A stretch of DNA of 64,000 nucleotides. Source: JAPLKX01 sp035530195 (GTDB taxonomy: Bacteria; Hydrogenedentota; Hydrogenedentia; Hydrogenedentales; SLHB01). Below, piece after piece: positions 7,913 to 15,474 of the stretch. Each line of letters begins with the position of its first letter. Within the stretch, counting starts at the first letter, position 1. The stretch is from NCBI GenBank assembly GCA_035530195.1, contig DATKVG010000181.1, forward strand, positions 12,163 through 76,162, written 5' to 3'. The position numbers were made by a program, and so were the translations under genes. The notes below the pieces were generated by a model. That model saw nothing but the letters and a program-made list of their open reading frames with translations, was not told where the DNA came from and ran no database searches.

Positions 7913-10210
7913 ATGAGTCTGGACGAACGCAAGAACCAGCGCGATCCCGAAGACGAGCCGCGGGTCCAGCCGCTCGAGGGGCTGTTTGACGCGCAACTGA
8001 CGTTTTCGGCTCCGTTTATCGAAGCCCCGCAGCCCGTCAAAGAGATCGTGAAGCGGGACGGGCGCGTCGAGCCGTTTGACAAGAACAAGATAGCCGATAC
8101 CATTTTCAAAGCGGCCGCGTCGATTGGCGGCAATGACCGGGAACGTGCGGCCAACCTCGCCTCGGCCATCGCCATTTATCTATCCAAAACGCTCGATAGT
8201 CGGCCGCCGACGGTGGATCAGGTAGGCGACGCGGTTGAGAAGGTCCTCATCGAGATGGGCCACGCTCGGACGGCGCTCGCCTACGCCCGGTACCGGGACC
8301 GGCGGGCGCGCATACGCCGGTTGCGGCAGGGCGACACCGCCGTGATCCTCAACGAACTGGCGGAAGCGCGGCGCAGCCCGGGCGGCCTCGAAGGCGGCGA
8401 AGGATCCGGCGTTCTTGTCCGCACCGGCGGCGAGCAACTGCGGGCCTGGGACCGGGCGAAGATCGCCGAGGCGCTGATCCGGGAAACGGGGCTTGAAGAA
8501 GGTACGGCCCAGTTGATTGCGCTCGAGGTCGAGCAGCAGATCAAGACGGCCAACGTCAAGACACTGACCACGGGCCTTGTGCGCGAGTTGGTGAATGCGA
8601 AACTGATCGAGCGGGGATTGGAAGCGCATTGGCGCAGGCACGTGCGGCTGGGCGTTCCGCTGTACGATGCGCGGCGGATCATTTGCGGCCTCGATAATGC
8701 CGGCGCCGCAACGGTCGACCCCGAACGGACCAGCCGCGTCTTGGCGCAGTCGGTCAAGCGCGAGTATGCGGTCTCGCAGGTTTTCTCGCCCGAGGTCGGC
8801 GACGCCCACCTGCGCGGCGACATTTACCTGCACGACCTTGGCCGAATCGATTGCCTCGACAGCGCCGCGCTGTCTGTTGCGGGCATTGCGAAGTACGGCG
8901 TGGGCCTGCCTGATTCGAGGGCGTTTTCGCGGCCTCCCAAATACGCCGACACGCTTCTGGCCCAGATGGTCAACTCGAGTGGGGTGCTCCAGCACTATTT
9001 CTCCGGCGCCATAACGTGGGACGCCCTGAACATCCATTTCGCGCCGTTCCTCGAGAGTTGCGAGGAGCGGGCGCTGCACCAGCTCGCGCAAATGCTCATC
9101 TACGAGTACGCCTACCGGGCGGCCGTCCATGGCGACTGTGCCCCGGAGACAGCCATCGGATTGTATTGGGACGCGCCGCCGCATCTGAAGGAACTGGAGG
9201 CCGTGAGCGCGGGAGGCCGGCCCGCCGGAAAGACCTACGGCGACTACAGCCGGCCGGCGCAACAGTTTTTGTGGGCGCTCCTCGATGTGTTCAAAGAAGG
9301 GGGCGTTCAGGGGGTCAAATTCACGTCGCCCTCGGTGAAAATACATATTACACCAGACTTTTTCCGGTCGCCGGGCAGCGAGCGGTTTCTCGAGCACGCG
9401 GGCGAGGTGGCGGCATCGAGGGGCAACGTGCTGTTCGCACTCGAGCGGGCTCCGGAACCCGTATCGGCGGCGCCCTGGGACATCCGCGACGTGACGGCGC
9501 ACCGCGTCACGCTGAACCTCCCTCGGCTGGCCTACCGGTCCCGTGGGACGACCGATTTCTTTGAACAACTGGCGGCGACATTTGAACTGGCCGCGCAGGC
9601 GCACAGCCAGAAGGCGGGGTTTGTGCACAAGCTGATGGCGCTCGAGTCGCTGGGCCCGCTGGGTTTGCTTGCGGCGCACCGAGAGGGCCGGCCTGCCGTC
9701 GACGTCAACCAGGCCAAATACCTCGTCGGCGTTTCCGGGCTGTCTGAATGTGTGTGGGCGGCAACCGGCCTGTGGCTGGCGCAGTCGGAACAGGCGGTTG
9801 CATTTGCGGTCGAGATCCTTTCACGCATCGCTGGGCTGTGCGCCGAATCGAGCGAACGGCTGGGCCTGCAAGTCGTCCCCGCGCAAACGGTCGACACACG
9901 AATCGCGCGCCGGTTCGCCGCCATCGATCTCGAGGCATGGCAGCCGCAAACGAGCCAGGTGCTCGACCGTTCCGACGCCGAAGAGCCCGCGTATACGCCG
10001 GGAGTTCGCATATCCGGCGGCCGCGAACTATCGCCGATGGAGCGCGTCCGCCTCGAGGGCCGCTTCCAGTGTTTTCTCGATGGAGACGCCGCAACCGTCG
10101 TCCAGATGCCGGACTCCGAAACCTCCCCCAAATCCGTCGCCGATTTCATCCGAAAAGCCTACCACCAAACCGGCGCACGCCGAATTCTGGTGGAGGCTCT
10201 TACCACATAG
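7913..10210 (+). CDS. class III ribonucleotide reductase (NrdD)-like protein without radical machinery, with two ATP-cones
   Basis: 765 residues from the ATG at 7913; the frame is open further upstream only because it reads through a MITE. Two ATP-cone domains are visible, about residues 42-135 (IVKRDGRVEPFDK) and 172-260 (WDRAKIAEALIRETGL). The remainder follows the NrdD barrel: YLHDLG near 306, then MVNSSGVLQHYFSGA, VKFTSPSVKIHITPDF, VTLNLPRLAY near 531, and PMERVRLEG near the end. The protein stops exactly where normal NrdD begins its CxxC...CxxC zinc module and glycyl-radical loop. The MCCRL-type segment carrying the thiyl cysteine before the NLPR strand is also missing. Only seven scattered cysteines remain. 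No nrdG activase is nearby. Catalysis by the usual route looks impossible, so a regulatory or new function is inferred. Confidence 0.75.
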   Translation: MSLDERKNQRDPEDEPRVQPLEGLFDAQLTFSAPFIEAPQPVKEIVKRDGRVEPFDKNKIADTIFKAAASIGGNDRERAANLASAIAIYLSKTLDSRPPTVDQVGDAVEKVLIEMGHARTALAYARYRDRRARIRRLRQGDTAVILNELAEARRSPGGLEGGEGSGVLVRTGGEQLRAWDRAKIAEALIRETGLEEGTAQLIALEVEQQIKTANVKTLTTGLVRELVNAKLIERGLEAHWRRHVRLGVPLYDARRIICGLDNAGAATVDPERTSRVLAQSVKREYAVSQVFSPEVGDAHLRGDIYLHDLGRIDCLDSAALSVAGIAKYGVGLPDSRAFSRPPKYADTLLAQMVNSSGVLQHYFSGAITWDALNIHFAPFLESCEERALHQLAQMLIYEYAYRAAVHGDCAPETAIGLYWDAPPHLKELEAVSAGGRPAGKTYGDYSRPAQQFLWALLDVFKEGGVQGVKFTSPSVKIHITPDFFRSPGSERFLEHAGEVAASRGNVLFALERAPEPVSAAPWDIRDVTAHRVTLNLPRLAYRSRGTTDFFEQLAATFELAAQAHSQKAGFVHKLMALESLGPLGLLAAHREGRPAVDVNQAKYLVGVSGLSECVWAATGLWLAQSEQAVAFAVEILSRIAGLCAESSERLGLQVVPAQTVDTRIARRFAAIDLEAWQPQTSQVLDRSDAEEPAYTPGVRISGGRELSPMERVRLEGRFQCFLDGDAATVVQMPDSETSPKSVADFIRKAYHQTGARRILVEALTT

Positions 10211-10290
10211 GCAGTTGCCGCAGCACTTGCAGGCGGGGCGGAGTTGTTGCTGTGTTTAAATCGGCACAGGCACCATTTAAGAGTCTAAAA

Positions 10291-10449
10291 TAAACGGTGA
10301 CTGTGGAGCTGGTGAAAAAGTCGATGCGCACAGTTACGCCCGCGTTTCGTCCCTGTGTAACTCGTGTATTTACAATAACCGCACTTTGAGCTTTACCAAC
10401 AGAAATGGATGATCTTAGGCTTTTTCACGAACTCCACTGTCCCTATTTA
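10291..10449. mobile_element. small inverted-repeat element (MITE-like)
   Basis: About 159 bases bounded by 30-base inverted repeats (10291-10320 and 10420-10449) that match at 24 of 30 positions; both contain gtggag and end in gtgaaaaag. The interior has no coding frame. The outer sequence aaataaacggtgactgt recurs inverted at 11912-11928, at the point where an IS30 transposase is broken, which suggests that related ends are scattered through this island. The whole 10211-10834 gap contains this element, an IS30 end remnant, one hairpin, and no credible gene. Confidence 0.55.
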
Positions 10450-10451
10450 CT

Positions 10452-10471
10452 ACTTCGCGTGTGAATCTACA
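10452..10471 (+). mobile_element. IS30 right-end remnant
   Basis: These 20 bases match exactly the end sequence that follows the transposase stop in the IS30 remnant at 14784 (read on the minus strand), and match the end at 12367-12386 with two differences. No transposase coding sequence is attached, so this is a solo terminal repeat left by deletion or a third insertion. Confidence 0.5.
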
Positions 10472-10756
10472 GAAGACAATAGATTGGACAATGAGCAGGT
10501 CGTACAACCGTCATAATCTTCCTTCCCTAGAGGCGGACTGTGCAGGCAGCAGTATCGAAGTTATGAGTCCCTATTTCACGATTTCCGCAACTGTGAGTCT
10601 CATTGTTTCAATGAGTTCTCGCCGTGTCTACTCCATTCCGAGTGCCGCATCTGTTAAGACTTGGGGGCAGATTCTGGTCAAATGCCAATAGACGATAGCC
10701 ATTACCCTAATCGGGTGCTGCTGTCCACATTCATGCACCGCTCACCACCCGAATGA

Positions 10757-10795
10757 AGGCGCCCGTCCTGAGGATTATCCCCGAGCCGGGCGCCT
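10757..10795. other. hairpin downstream of the TIR ORF
   Basis: The arms aggcgcccg (10757-10765) and cgggcgcct (10787-10795) form a perfect 9-base stem with a 21-base loop. It lies 39 bases past the stop of the minus-strand TIR ORF and could end its transcript, but there is no T-run, so it is not called a terminator. Confidence 0.4.
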
Positions 10796-10834
10796 GAACC
10801 ATGTGAACCCTGATCCGAGTGGAAGAGCGGGTGG

Positions 10835-11767
10835 CTACACAGCCGGAACCTTTCCCTTGAGTCCCTCAGCTATCGTGTCCGTCACCCTCACAAAGACCTC
10901 CTCCTGCTCTTCCTCTGACATCTTGAGCAACGGCCTGTCTGGAGTATTGACCGCCTGGAACTGCGACAGGTCTGGAGTCTGGAGAAACCGACACGGACTT
11001 ACAATTACCGGCAATATAATTGTCCCTCGCTTCTTGGACATAGCCAATAACCTTGGTAGTTCGTTTGATGTGATGAACGGCGACGCAAGGAAGTCCGCAC
11101 TCACAAGTAACACTGCGGCTCTGGCTCGCATGATGGCCTCTTCGATTTCTGCGCGCCACTGCGAGCCGGGCCTTATCTTGGTGTCGTCCCAGCAATCGAT
11201 TGCGGCCTCGTTTTTTAGGGAGGCCATGTGGACCTGCAATCGCTGTCGCCAGTACTCGTTCTTGTGGCTGTAGCAGGCGAATATGGTCTCCCTTCCAGGG
11301 GCCGAGCGCCTGCTCGTGCTAGAACCGTGGACGCTCGGAGGAAGCCCGCGGTATCGTCCACGGACAGATGGGCCGTGTGTCCTGTTCGGGAGAATCAGGA
11401 GATAAGACACCGGTGTGCACCCATCGAGACAATCGTGGGTAGGCCAGAGCCTCTCCTGTCGGTCCGTCTCGGCTGTGTCGCACAAGTGGCCTTTGCCAGC
11501 GAAGTCGCTCAGGTCGATGACGACCGTGTCAAGGTCGCCGTTCGCCATCCAGGATGCTCGTACTCGGCTCCCGAACGACTTCAAGGCATTGACCGTGTCG
11601 GTCAGCTCGAAACCATCCTCTTCGCGGGGTAGTTCCTCGGACATGAGCTTCATTACAGGCTGCACTGGCAGGTCGAAAAACATGCCGACCCTTCGCCAGG
11701 CATTGCTGTGTGCCTTGCCCATGAACTGAGCGCCGATCATCGCAACATTCAACGATTTCTTGGCCAT
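10835..11767 (-). CDS. TIR-domain protein joined to a Gfo/Idh/MocA N-terminal remnant
   Basis: A continuous 310-codon frame of mixed origin. Residues 1-41 (AMIGAQFMGKAHSNAW...FFDLPVQPVMK) are the start of a Gfo/Idh/MocA oxidoreductase with its own good ribosome site (AGGGAGA before the ATG at 11767). Residues 42-160 are not recognised and include a low-quality Arg/Ser/Pro-rich stretch. Residues 161-305 are a TIR domain: IFACYSHKNEYW, then DCWDDTKIRPGSQW, LLVSADFLAS and SNELPRL, with Glu236 in the position of the usual NADase glutamate. The rest of the oxidoreductase is absent. This looks like a foreign segment placed in frame behind the leader of a host gene. A start at Met42 (11644) is possible but has no clear ribosome site. 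Stand-alone TIR proteins often serve in phage defence; that role here is inference. Confidence 0.6.
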   Translation of the reverse strand: MAKKSLNVAMIGAQFMGKAHSNAWRRVGMFFDLPVQPVMKLMSEELPREEDGFELTDTVNALKSFGSRVRASWMANGDLDTVVIDLSDFAGKGHLCDTAETDRQERLWPTHDCLDGCTPVSYLLILPNRTHGPSVRGRYRGLPPSVHGSSTSRRSAPGRETIFACYSHKNEYWRQRLQVHMASLKNEAAIDCWDDTKIRPGSQWRAEIEEAIMRARAAVLLVSADFLASPFITSNELPRLLAMSKKRGTIILPVIVSPCRFLQTPDLSQFQAVNTPDRPLLKMSEEEQEEVFVRVTDTIAEGLKGKVPAV

Positions 11768-11929
11768 TCTCTATCTCCCTATGTTGCATCGCTGTTGCTT
11801 CAACAGCAACAAGAACGGCCCCATTATACCACCAAGGTAATGAATCTGACTTTGCAGTAGTGGACACCGGGCCCAAGCCTCGGCGCCTCAGGTACTTCCG
11901 GGGGCTAAACGGACAGTCACCGTTTATTT

Positions 11930-12378
11930 ATACGGTCGTCGGCCCCCATCATCAGGGGCTTGTGGCTACTTTTGTGGAACGCAAGACCAGCTACTTCGTT
12001 GTCCAAAAGATGCACGACAAGCGGGCCTCGAGCCTGAATCGGGCAGCGAAAGCGGCGTTCAATCGCGTCCCCCACCAACTCGTCCAAACCTTCACGTTCG
12101 ACAACGGCAAGGGGTTCGCCGGCTTCAAGGATTTGGAAAACCACTTCGACGCTCGCGCCTATTTCGCCCATCCCTACTGCGCGTGGGAACGCGCAACCAA
12201 CGAGAATACCAACGGGCTTCTGCGACAGTTCCTACCCAAAAAGACGGACTTCCGATCGCTCACTCAAGCCCAATTGGACATCATCACCCATCGTCTGAAT
12301 AATAGACCCCGTAAGAGGCTCGACTACCGAACGCCATGCGAAGCCTTCCAAAAAGCCATCGTTGCACTTCGCCTGTGA
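11930..12378 (+). pseudogene. IS30-family transposase, 5'-truncated remnant
   Basis: The C-terminal half of an IS30 DDE transposase is readable from TVVGPHHQGLVATFVERK onward, with TFDNGKGFAG (second Asp) and YCAWERATNENTNG (Glu) intact through to the stop. The N-terminal DNA-binding part and the WEGD segment holding the first Asp are missing. The break at about 11930 abuts sequence (aaataaacggtgactgt, inverted) related to the end of the small element at 10291. The stop codon lies inside the right terminal repeat. Inactive; it faces a second, diverged remnant at 14784-15142. Confidence 0.85.
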
Positions 12379-12393
12379 ATCTGCAACCCTATT

Positions 12394-12465
12394 TAACCGA
12401 GCGTGGACACCTACGTTTCACCCGGCGCGGATACCGTGTGAAACGAGGGTCACACTCGGCGTTAG
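12394..12465 (+). other. attC-like imperfect palindrome (integron recombination site candidate)
   Basis: A 72-base imperfect palindrome opens with TAAC and closes with GTTAG. The left box ATTTAAC (12391-12397) fits RYYYAAC and the right box GTTAGGT (12461-12467) fits GTTRRRY. Inside, cgag/ctcg, gtg/cac and cgtttcac/gtgaaacg pair with small bulges, as in the folded strand of integron attC sites. The ATG of the next gene follows the right box within 11 bases, the usual cassette spacing. No integrase or second site is in the window. Confidence 0.5.
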
Positions 12466-12477
12466 GTTTTTGTAATT

Positions 12478-13041
12478 ATGGAAAACGATAAGCCACCATT
12501 AGCAAAATTGCCCGAGGCGTGGCGAACGACTGCAATTGGCCTTAAAAGAAGCGCCGACATTATTTGGGAGAAGTGGTTTGCGATATTTAGCCGACTTGAA
12601 GGGGGCAAAACAGCTAAGGCCACACCTCAGGAAGTTGGGGATGTCTACCTCCTATTGCCTTCGTTTCTGCTGTTAGCTGGGCTGGCTCTTGAAAATGCAT
12701 TGAAAGGACTTCTGATTTCTAATGACCCCTCCATCGTAGATTTTAAAGTTAAATGGGACATTGGGTCGGGTGGTCATGATCTTGGGACCTTGATCAAAAG
12801 CATTGGGCTAAGCCCTACGAGTGATGAGAAGGAATTTCTCGATGCCTTAACCCAAGCAGTCCTTTGGTCAGGCCGATATCCAGTTCCAAAGCATCATGGC
12901 AATGAATCTGACATAGGCATCCCTCTGGGCCCATTTTTTGGCAACGTAGATATTACATCTGTAGTTTCCCGTATGTCTGAATTAAAGAATGCGTTTGATA
13001 GTCTCTATTCACAAGTATTAAAAAGATATCCCAGTAAATAA
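12478..13041 (+). CDS. HEPN-like helical protein, possible cassette gene
   Basis: 187 residues, mostly helical, clearly richer in A/T than the neighbouring core genes. A central segment LLLAGLALENALKGLLI is typical of HEPN-fold proteins, followed by GGHDLGTLIKSIGL and then WSGRYPVPKHHG. The last contains an R-x5-H arrangement (Arg133, His139), which matches the RX4-6H ribonuclease motif of HEPN toxins and defence nucleases. The start lies just after an attC-like site, so it may be an integron cassette. A downstream site is not found; the 3' side runs into sequence (taaatagggaca) also seen at the end of the small element at 10291-10449. Function as an RNase is inference; without a search the HEPN call itself is moderate. 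Confidence 0.5.
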   Translation: MENDKPPLAKLPEAWRTTAIGLKRSADIIWEKWFAIFSRLEGGKTAKATPQEVGDVYLLLPSFLLLAGLALENALKGLLISNDPSIVDFKVKWDIGSGGHDLGTLIKSIGLSPTSDEKEFLDALTQAVLWSGRYPVPKHHGNESDIGIPLGPFFGNVDITSVVSRMSELKNAFDSLYSQVLKRYPSK

Positions 13042-13643
13042 GTAAAGGTAAATAGGGACATCCATGATAAGTTCTTGTCAAGAGGCAGAGAAGGAGGTCT
13101 GTCGCCCGAGAGTTCTTGGCGTGCGATTCGGTTCATGTTACGATACCTGTGCTCGTGCGGAGGATAAGGCAACGCTGGAGAGCGACCTGTGCAGACAATT
13201 GACCTGACAAGACTAGACATTAGGTCGGCTGCCGTATACTCGTTCGCGCACATCTGGATGGCTGACGAGAACTTGCAGGAGATGTTTCCTTTCGTCTTCA
13301 AATCGTCGCGCTGCGGTAGTTTTTACGATTGGCTGCGTTCGTGTGGGAGAGAAGACGTGAGGAAGTGGTTTGCACTGGCCGACGTATTAAACGACAGCTT
13401 TCATGGCGCCAATGACGGGAGTCATTCGCGCGCGGATGAGATCATGGGGTATTGAAACGCCGATTTCGGCTGACTGAAGATTGGGACGCTCAGGCAAACA
13501 GACCGTGGGTGGCCGCACTTCTGTGTGTTAAGCAGCTCGAAACACGCGGGATGAAAGTCAAGATGTTCTTCTGGATAGGTAATTCCTCTTATTCACTTAA
13601 GTCACAGGCAACGCCCCGACTCTCAACGAGATGTGAGCCAGGC
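13042..13643. other. 602-base stretch with no firm gene
   Basis: A GTG-started frame at 13189-13455 (88 codons, containing FAHIWMADENLQEMFPFVF) and a partly overlapping frame to 13724 are open, but neither shows a known motif or a good ribosome site and both may be fragments. The left end begins with taaatagggacatcc, related to the ends of the small element at 10291. Most likely decayed mobile-island DNA. Confidence 0.35.
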
Positions 13644-14711
13644 TCAAGCTTTTCTTCTCCGCATCCAGACCACGCCGCCAACCACGAGCACCAGAATCAC
13701 AATTGCCGGCAACAGGTAGATTAGAAATCCGGAATTACGAGCGGATAATTCAGTAGATCGTGCAAGGGACATTGACTTTGTCTTACGGACTGGAGTACGT
13801 TCGACATTCTGATTGGATGTGGCCTGTAAAGGAAGGTCAGAAAGCATTTTCCTATTGAGGTTATCCATCCTCTTCTGCATGGCTTCCTCAAGACTCCTGG
13901 CTACATCGTCCTTATTTCGATGATCCATCACCTTTACGCCATCCGGAAAATCCAATTCGAACGTGGATGGCGTAATTTCGGGATTCGGATCAAAAGAGAC
14001 CATTTTTGTCTCTTTCGTCAAGACCGGATTTTCACCAACCATGTCATAATGTTTCACGTCCTTTGGAACCCAAATCCCGCCTATCTGTTCACTTACAATC
14101 TCGTCAAAGTTTTTAAGTTTTCCATTTACTAAAAACTCGACCTTGACTATTTCAAAATTACGCGCAGGATCTGACCAAAAAACGACCTGCCCTCCATACT
14201 CGGGTACCGTCGCAACTCTGTAAAGATTTTTGGCGCTATCGAACAAGATATTCTTATCAATCAATTCCTCTCTTGATAAGATGTCCCCGCCAACTATCAG
14301 GCCCCCAAGGGACGCGTCCGGCATTTGTTTGACTTCCGCAATCATCCCCTGCCGCGGCCGCGAATCAATTGAATGCAGGCTCTTGTAGACTTCTCCGTCA
14401 AATACACTGACATTTTCAGTCTTAAATTTTGGGCTCTTCCCAAAATCACTTGGTATGCCCTGTTCTTCTATCCGCAAGTGCGTTCCATCTGAAATACAAT
14501 CAAAACGCGAAAGAAGCCCAGGGTCCCAAGATTTTACCGAATCCGATTTACTTTGGTAGACTTCGGATTTAATTCGATAGGACAGACCAGGGGCGCGGAT
14601 GCCCGACTGAATTTTCGCCAGCAATTCGGTATAGGACAGGGACTGTGAGCTGGCCTCGTTTGTAAACCCGGCTACCAAGACGGAAAGAGCCACAAGTAAT
14701 AGTCTGTACAT
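13644..14711 (-). CDS. secreted protein with C-terminal membrane anchor, unknown function
   Basis: 355 residues from the ATG at 14711, chosen because GGAG lies about 8 bases upstream and because it places a signal peptide (YRLLLVALSVLVAGF) right at the N-terminus. The body (about residues 40-270) is rich in beta-strand and resembles, loosely, LolA-like or outer-membrane lipoprotein-sorting folds: repeated strands, SDPARNFEIVKVEF, IGGIWVPKDVKHYD. A linker with charged helices follows. A C-terminal hydrophobic helix (about 25 residues) ends in RRRKA, so the protein is probably held in the inner membrane with its body outside. It is A/T-richer than core genes and sits between two IS30 remnants, which suggests cargo of the island. 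Confidence 0.55.
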   Translation of the reverse strand: MYRLLLVALSVLVAGFTNEASSQSLSYTELLAKIQSGIRAPGLSYRIKSEVYQSKSDSVKSWDPGLLSRFDCISDGTHLRIEEQGIPSDFGKSPKFKTENVSVFDGEVYKSLHSIDSRPRQGMIAEVKQMPDASLGGLIVGGDILSREELIDKNILFDSAKNLYRVATVPEYGGQVVFWSDPARNFEIVKVEFLVNGKLKNFDEIVSEQIGGIWVPKDVKHYDMVGENPVLTKETKMVSFDPNPEITPSTFELDFPDGVKVMDHRNKDDVARSLEEAMQKRMDNLNRKMLSDLPLQATSNQNVERTPVRKTKSMSLARSTELSARNSGFLIYLLPAIVILVLVVGGVVWMRRRKA

Positions 14712-14783
14712 GTCTCTGCTCCTATAACGAACCAGACACCGGCCAAGACACCTGCGCAAACTGTGATTACTCTAAATGTAGAT

Positions 14784-15142
14784 TCACACGCGAAGTGCAA
14801 CGATGGCTTTTTGGAAGGCTTCGCATGGTGTTCGGTAGTCGAGCCTCTTACGGGGTCTATTATTCAGACGATGGGCGATGATGTCCAATTGGGCTTGAGT
14901 GACTGACCGGAAGTCCGTCTTTTTGGGTAGGAACTGTCGTAGAAGGCCGTTGGTATTCTCGTTGGTTGCGCGTTCCCACGCGCAGTAGGGATGGGCGAAA
15001 TAGGCGCGAGCGTCGAAGTGGGTTCCCAACTCCTTGAAGCCGGCGAACTCGTTGCCGTTGTCGAATGTGAAGATTTGCAGCAGTCCGTGGGAAACGCGCC
15101 TCAACCCCGCTTTCGCTGCCCGATTCAGGGTCGAGGCCCGCT
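14784..15142 (-). pseudogene. IS30-family transposase, 5'-truncated remnant (second copy)
   Basis: Matches the remnant at 11930-12378 from RASTLNRAAKAG to the stop, with TFDNGNEFAGF, YCAWERATNENTNG and the same end repeat. Several substitutions separate the two (for example LRRVSHGLLQI against FNRVPHQLVQT), so they are different insertions or old copies. The frame breaks away from the family at about 15142, losing the first catalytic Asp. It points towards the other copy, so both 3' ends face the 12.4-14.8 kb segment. Confidence 0.82.
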
Positions 15143-15474
15143 CAGCGGCTGGCGAGCAAGCCAGGGTCATCCGTGTTGCCTAAAATAATTTTCTGAACTG
15201 CCCTGGGCGCGACATTTTATCAGAATCATTATCTACAGCCCGGATCTGTCAACTGAATCCCCCTTGTTTGGCAAATTCTGGCCGGCTTTTGCCCGCGTTT
15301 TCCGCTCAAAAAGTGCACCAACAAGCCTATACAAAACAGAGGGTGTTGGTGGAGACGTCTGAGGCGTGCTTGATGCGAGAGCGTGTTATGGCAAGCCTGA
15401 TCTGGGTCACGGTACCGGCGGTGTTGGCAACCGGTGCGGGTGGTTGCCGTGTGGCGCGGGCGCCGCTTCCGCGC
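15143..15474. other. 332-base gap without a recognisable feature
   Basis: Joins the island edge to the guaA stop codon. An open plus-strand frame here runs into the antisense of guaA and shows no protein features. No hairpin with a T-run for guaA was seen. Confidence 0.5.

Noticed and set aside
10211..10300. Possible frameshift that would restore the zinc and glycyl-radical end of the NrdD-like protein.
   Set aside because: None of the three forward frames after the stop at 10210 encodes CxxC pairs or a glycyl-radical motif, and the central thiyl-cysteine segment is also missing, so one error cannot explain both.
10461..10691. A 76-codon frame in the island gap considered as a small gene.
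   Set aside because: Begins within the IS30 end remnant, has no ribosome site, and shows no protein-like pattern.
10757..10795. Hairpin after the TIR ORF considered as an intrinsic terminator.
   Set aside because: No T-run follows on either strand and the 21-base loop is long.
13452..13724. A 90-codon frame downstream of the HEPN-like gene.
   Set aside because: Overlaps another open frame and the 3' end of the minus-strand secreted protein; no motif and no start signal.
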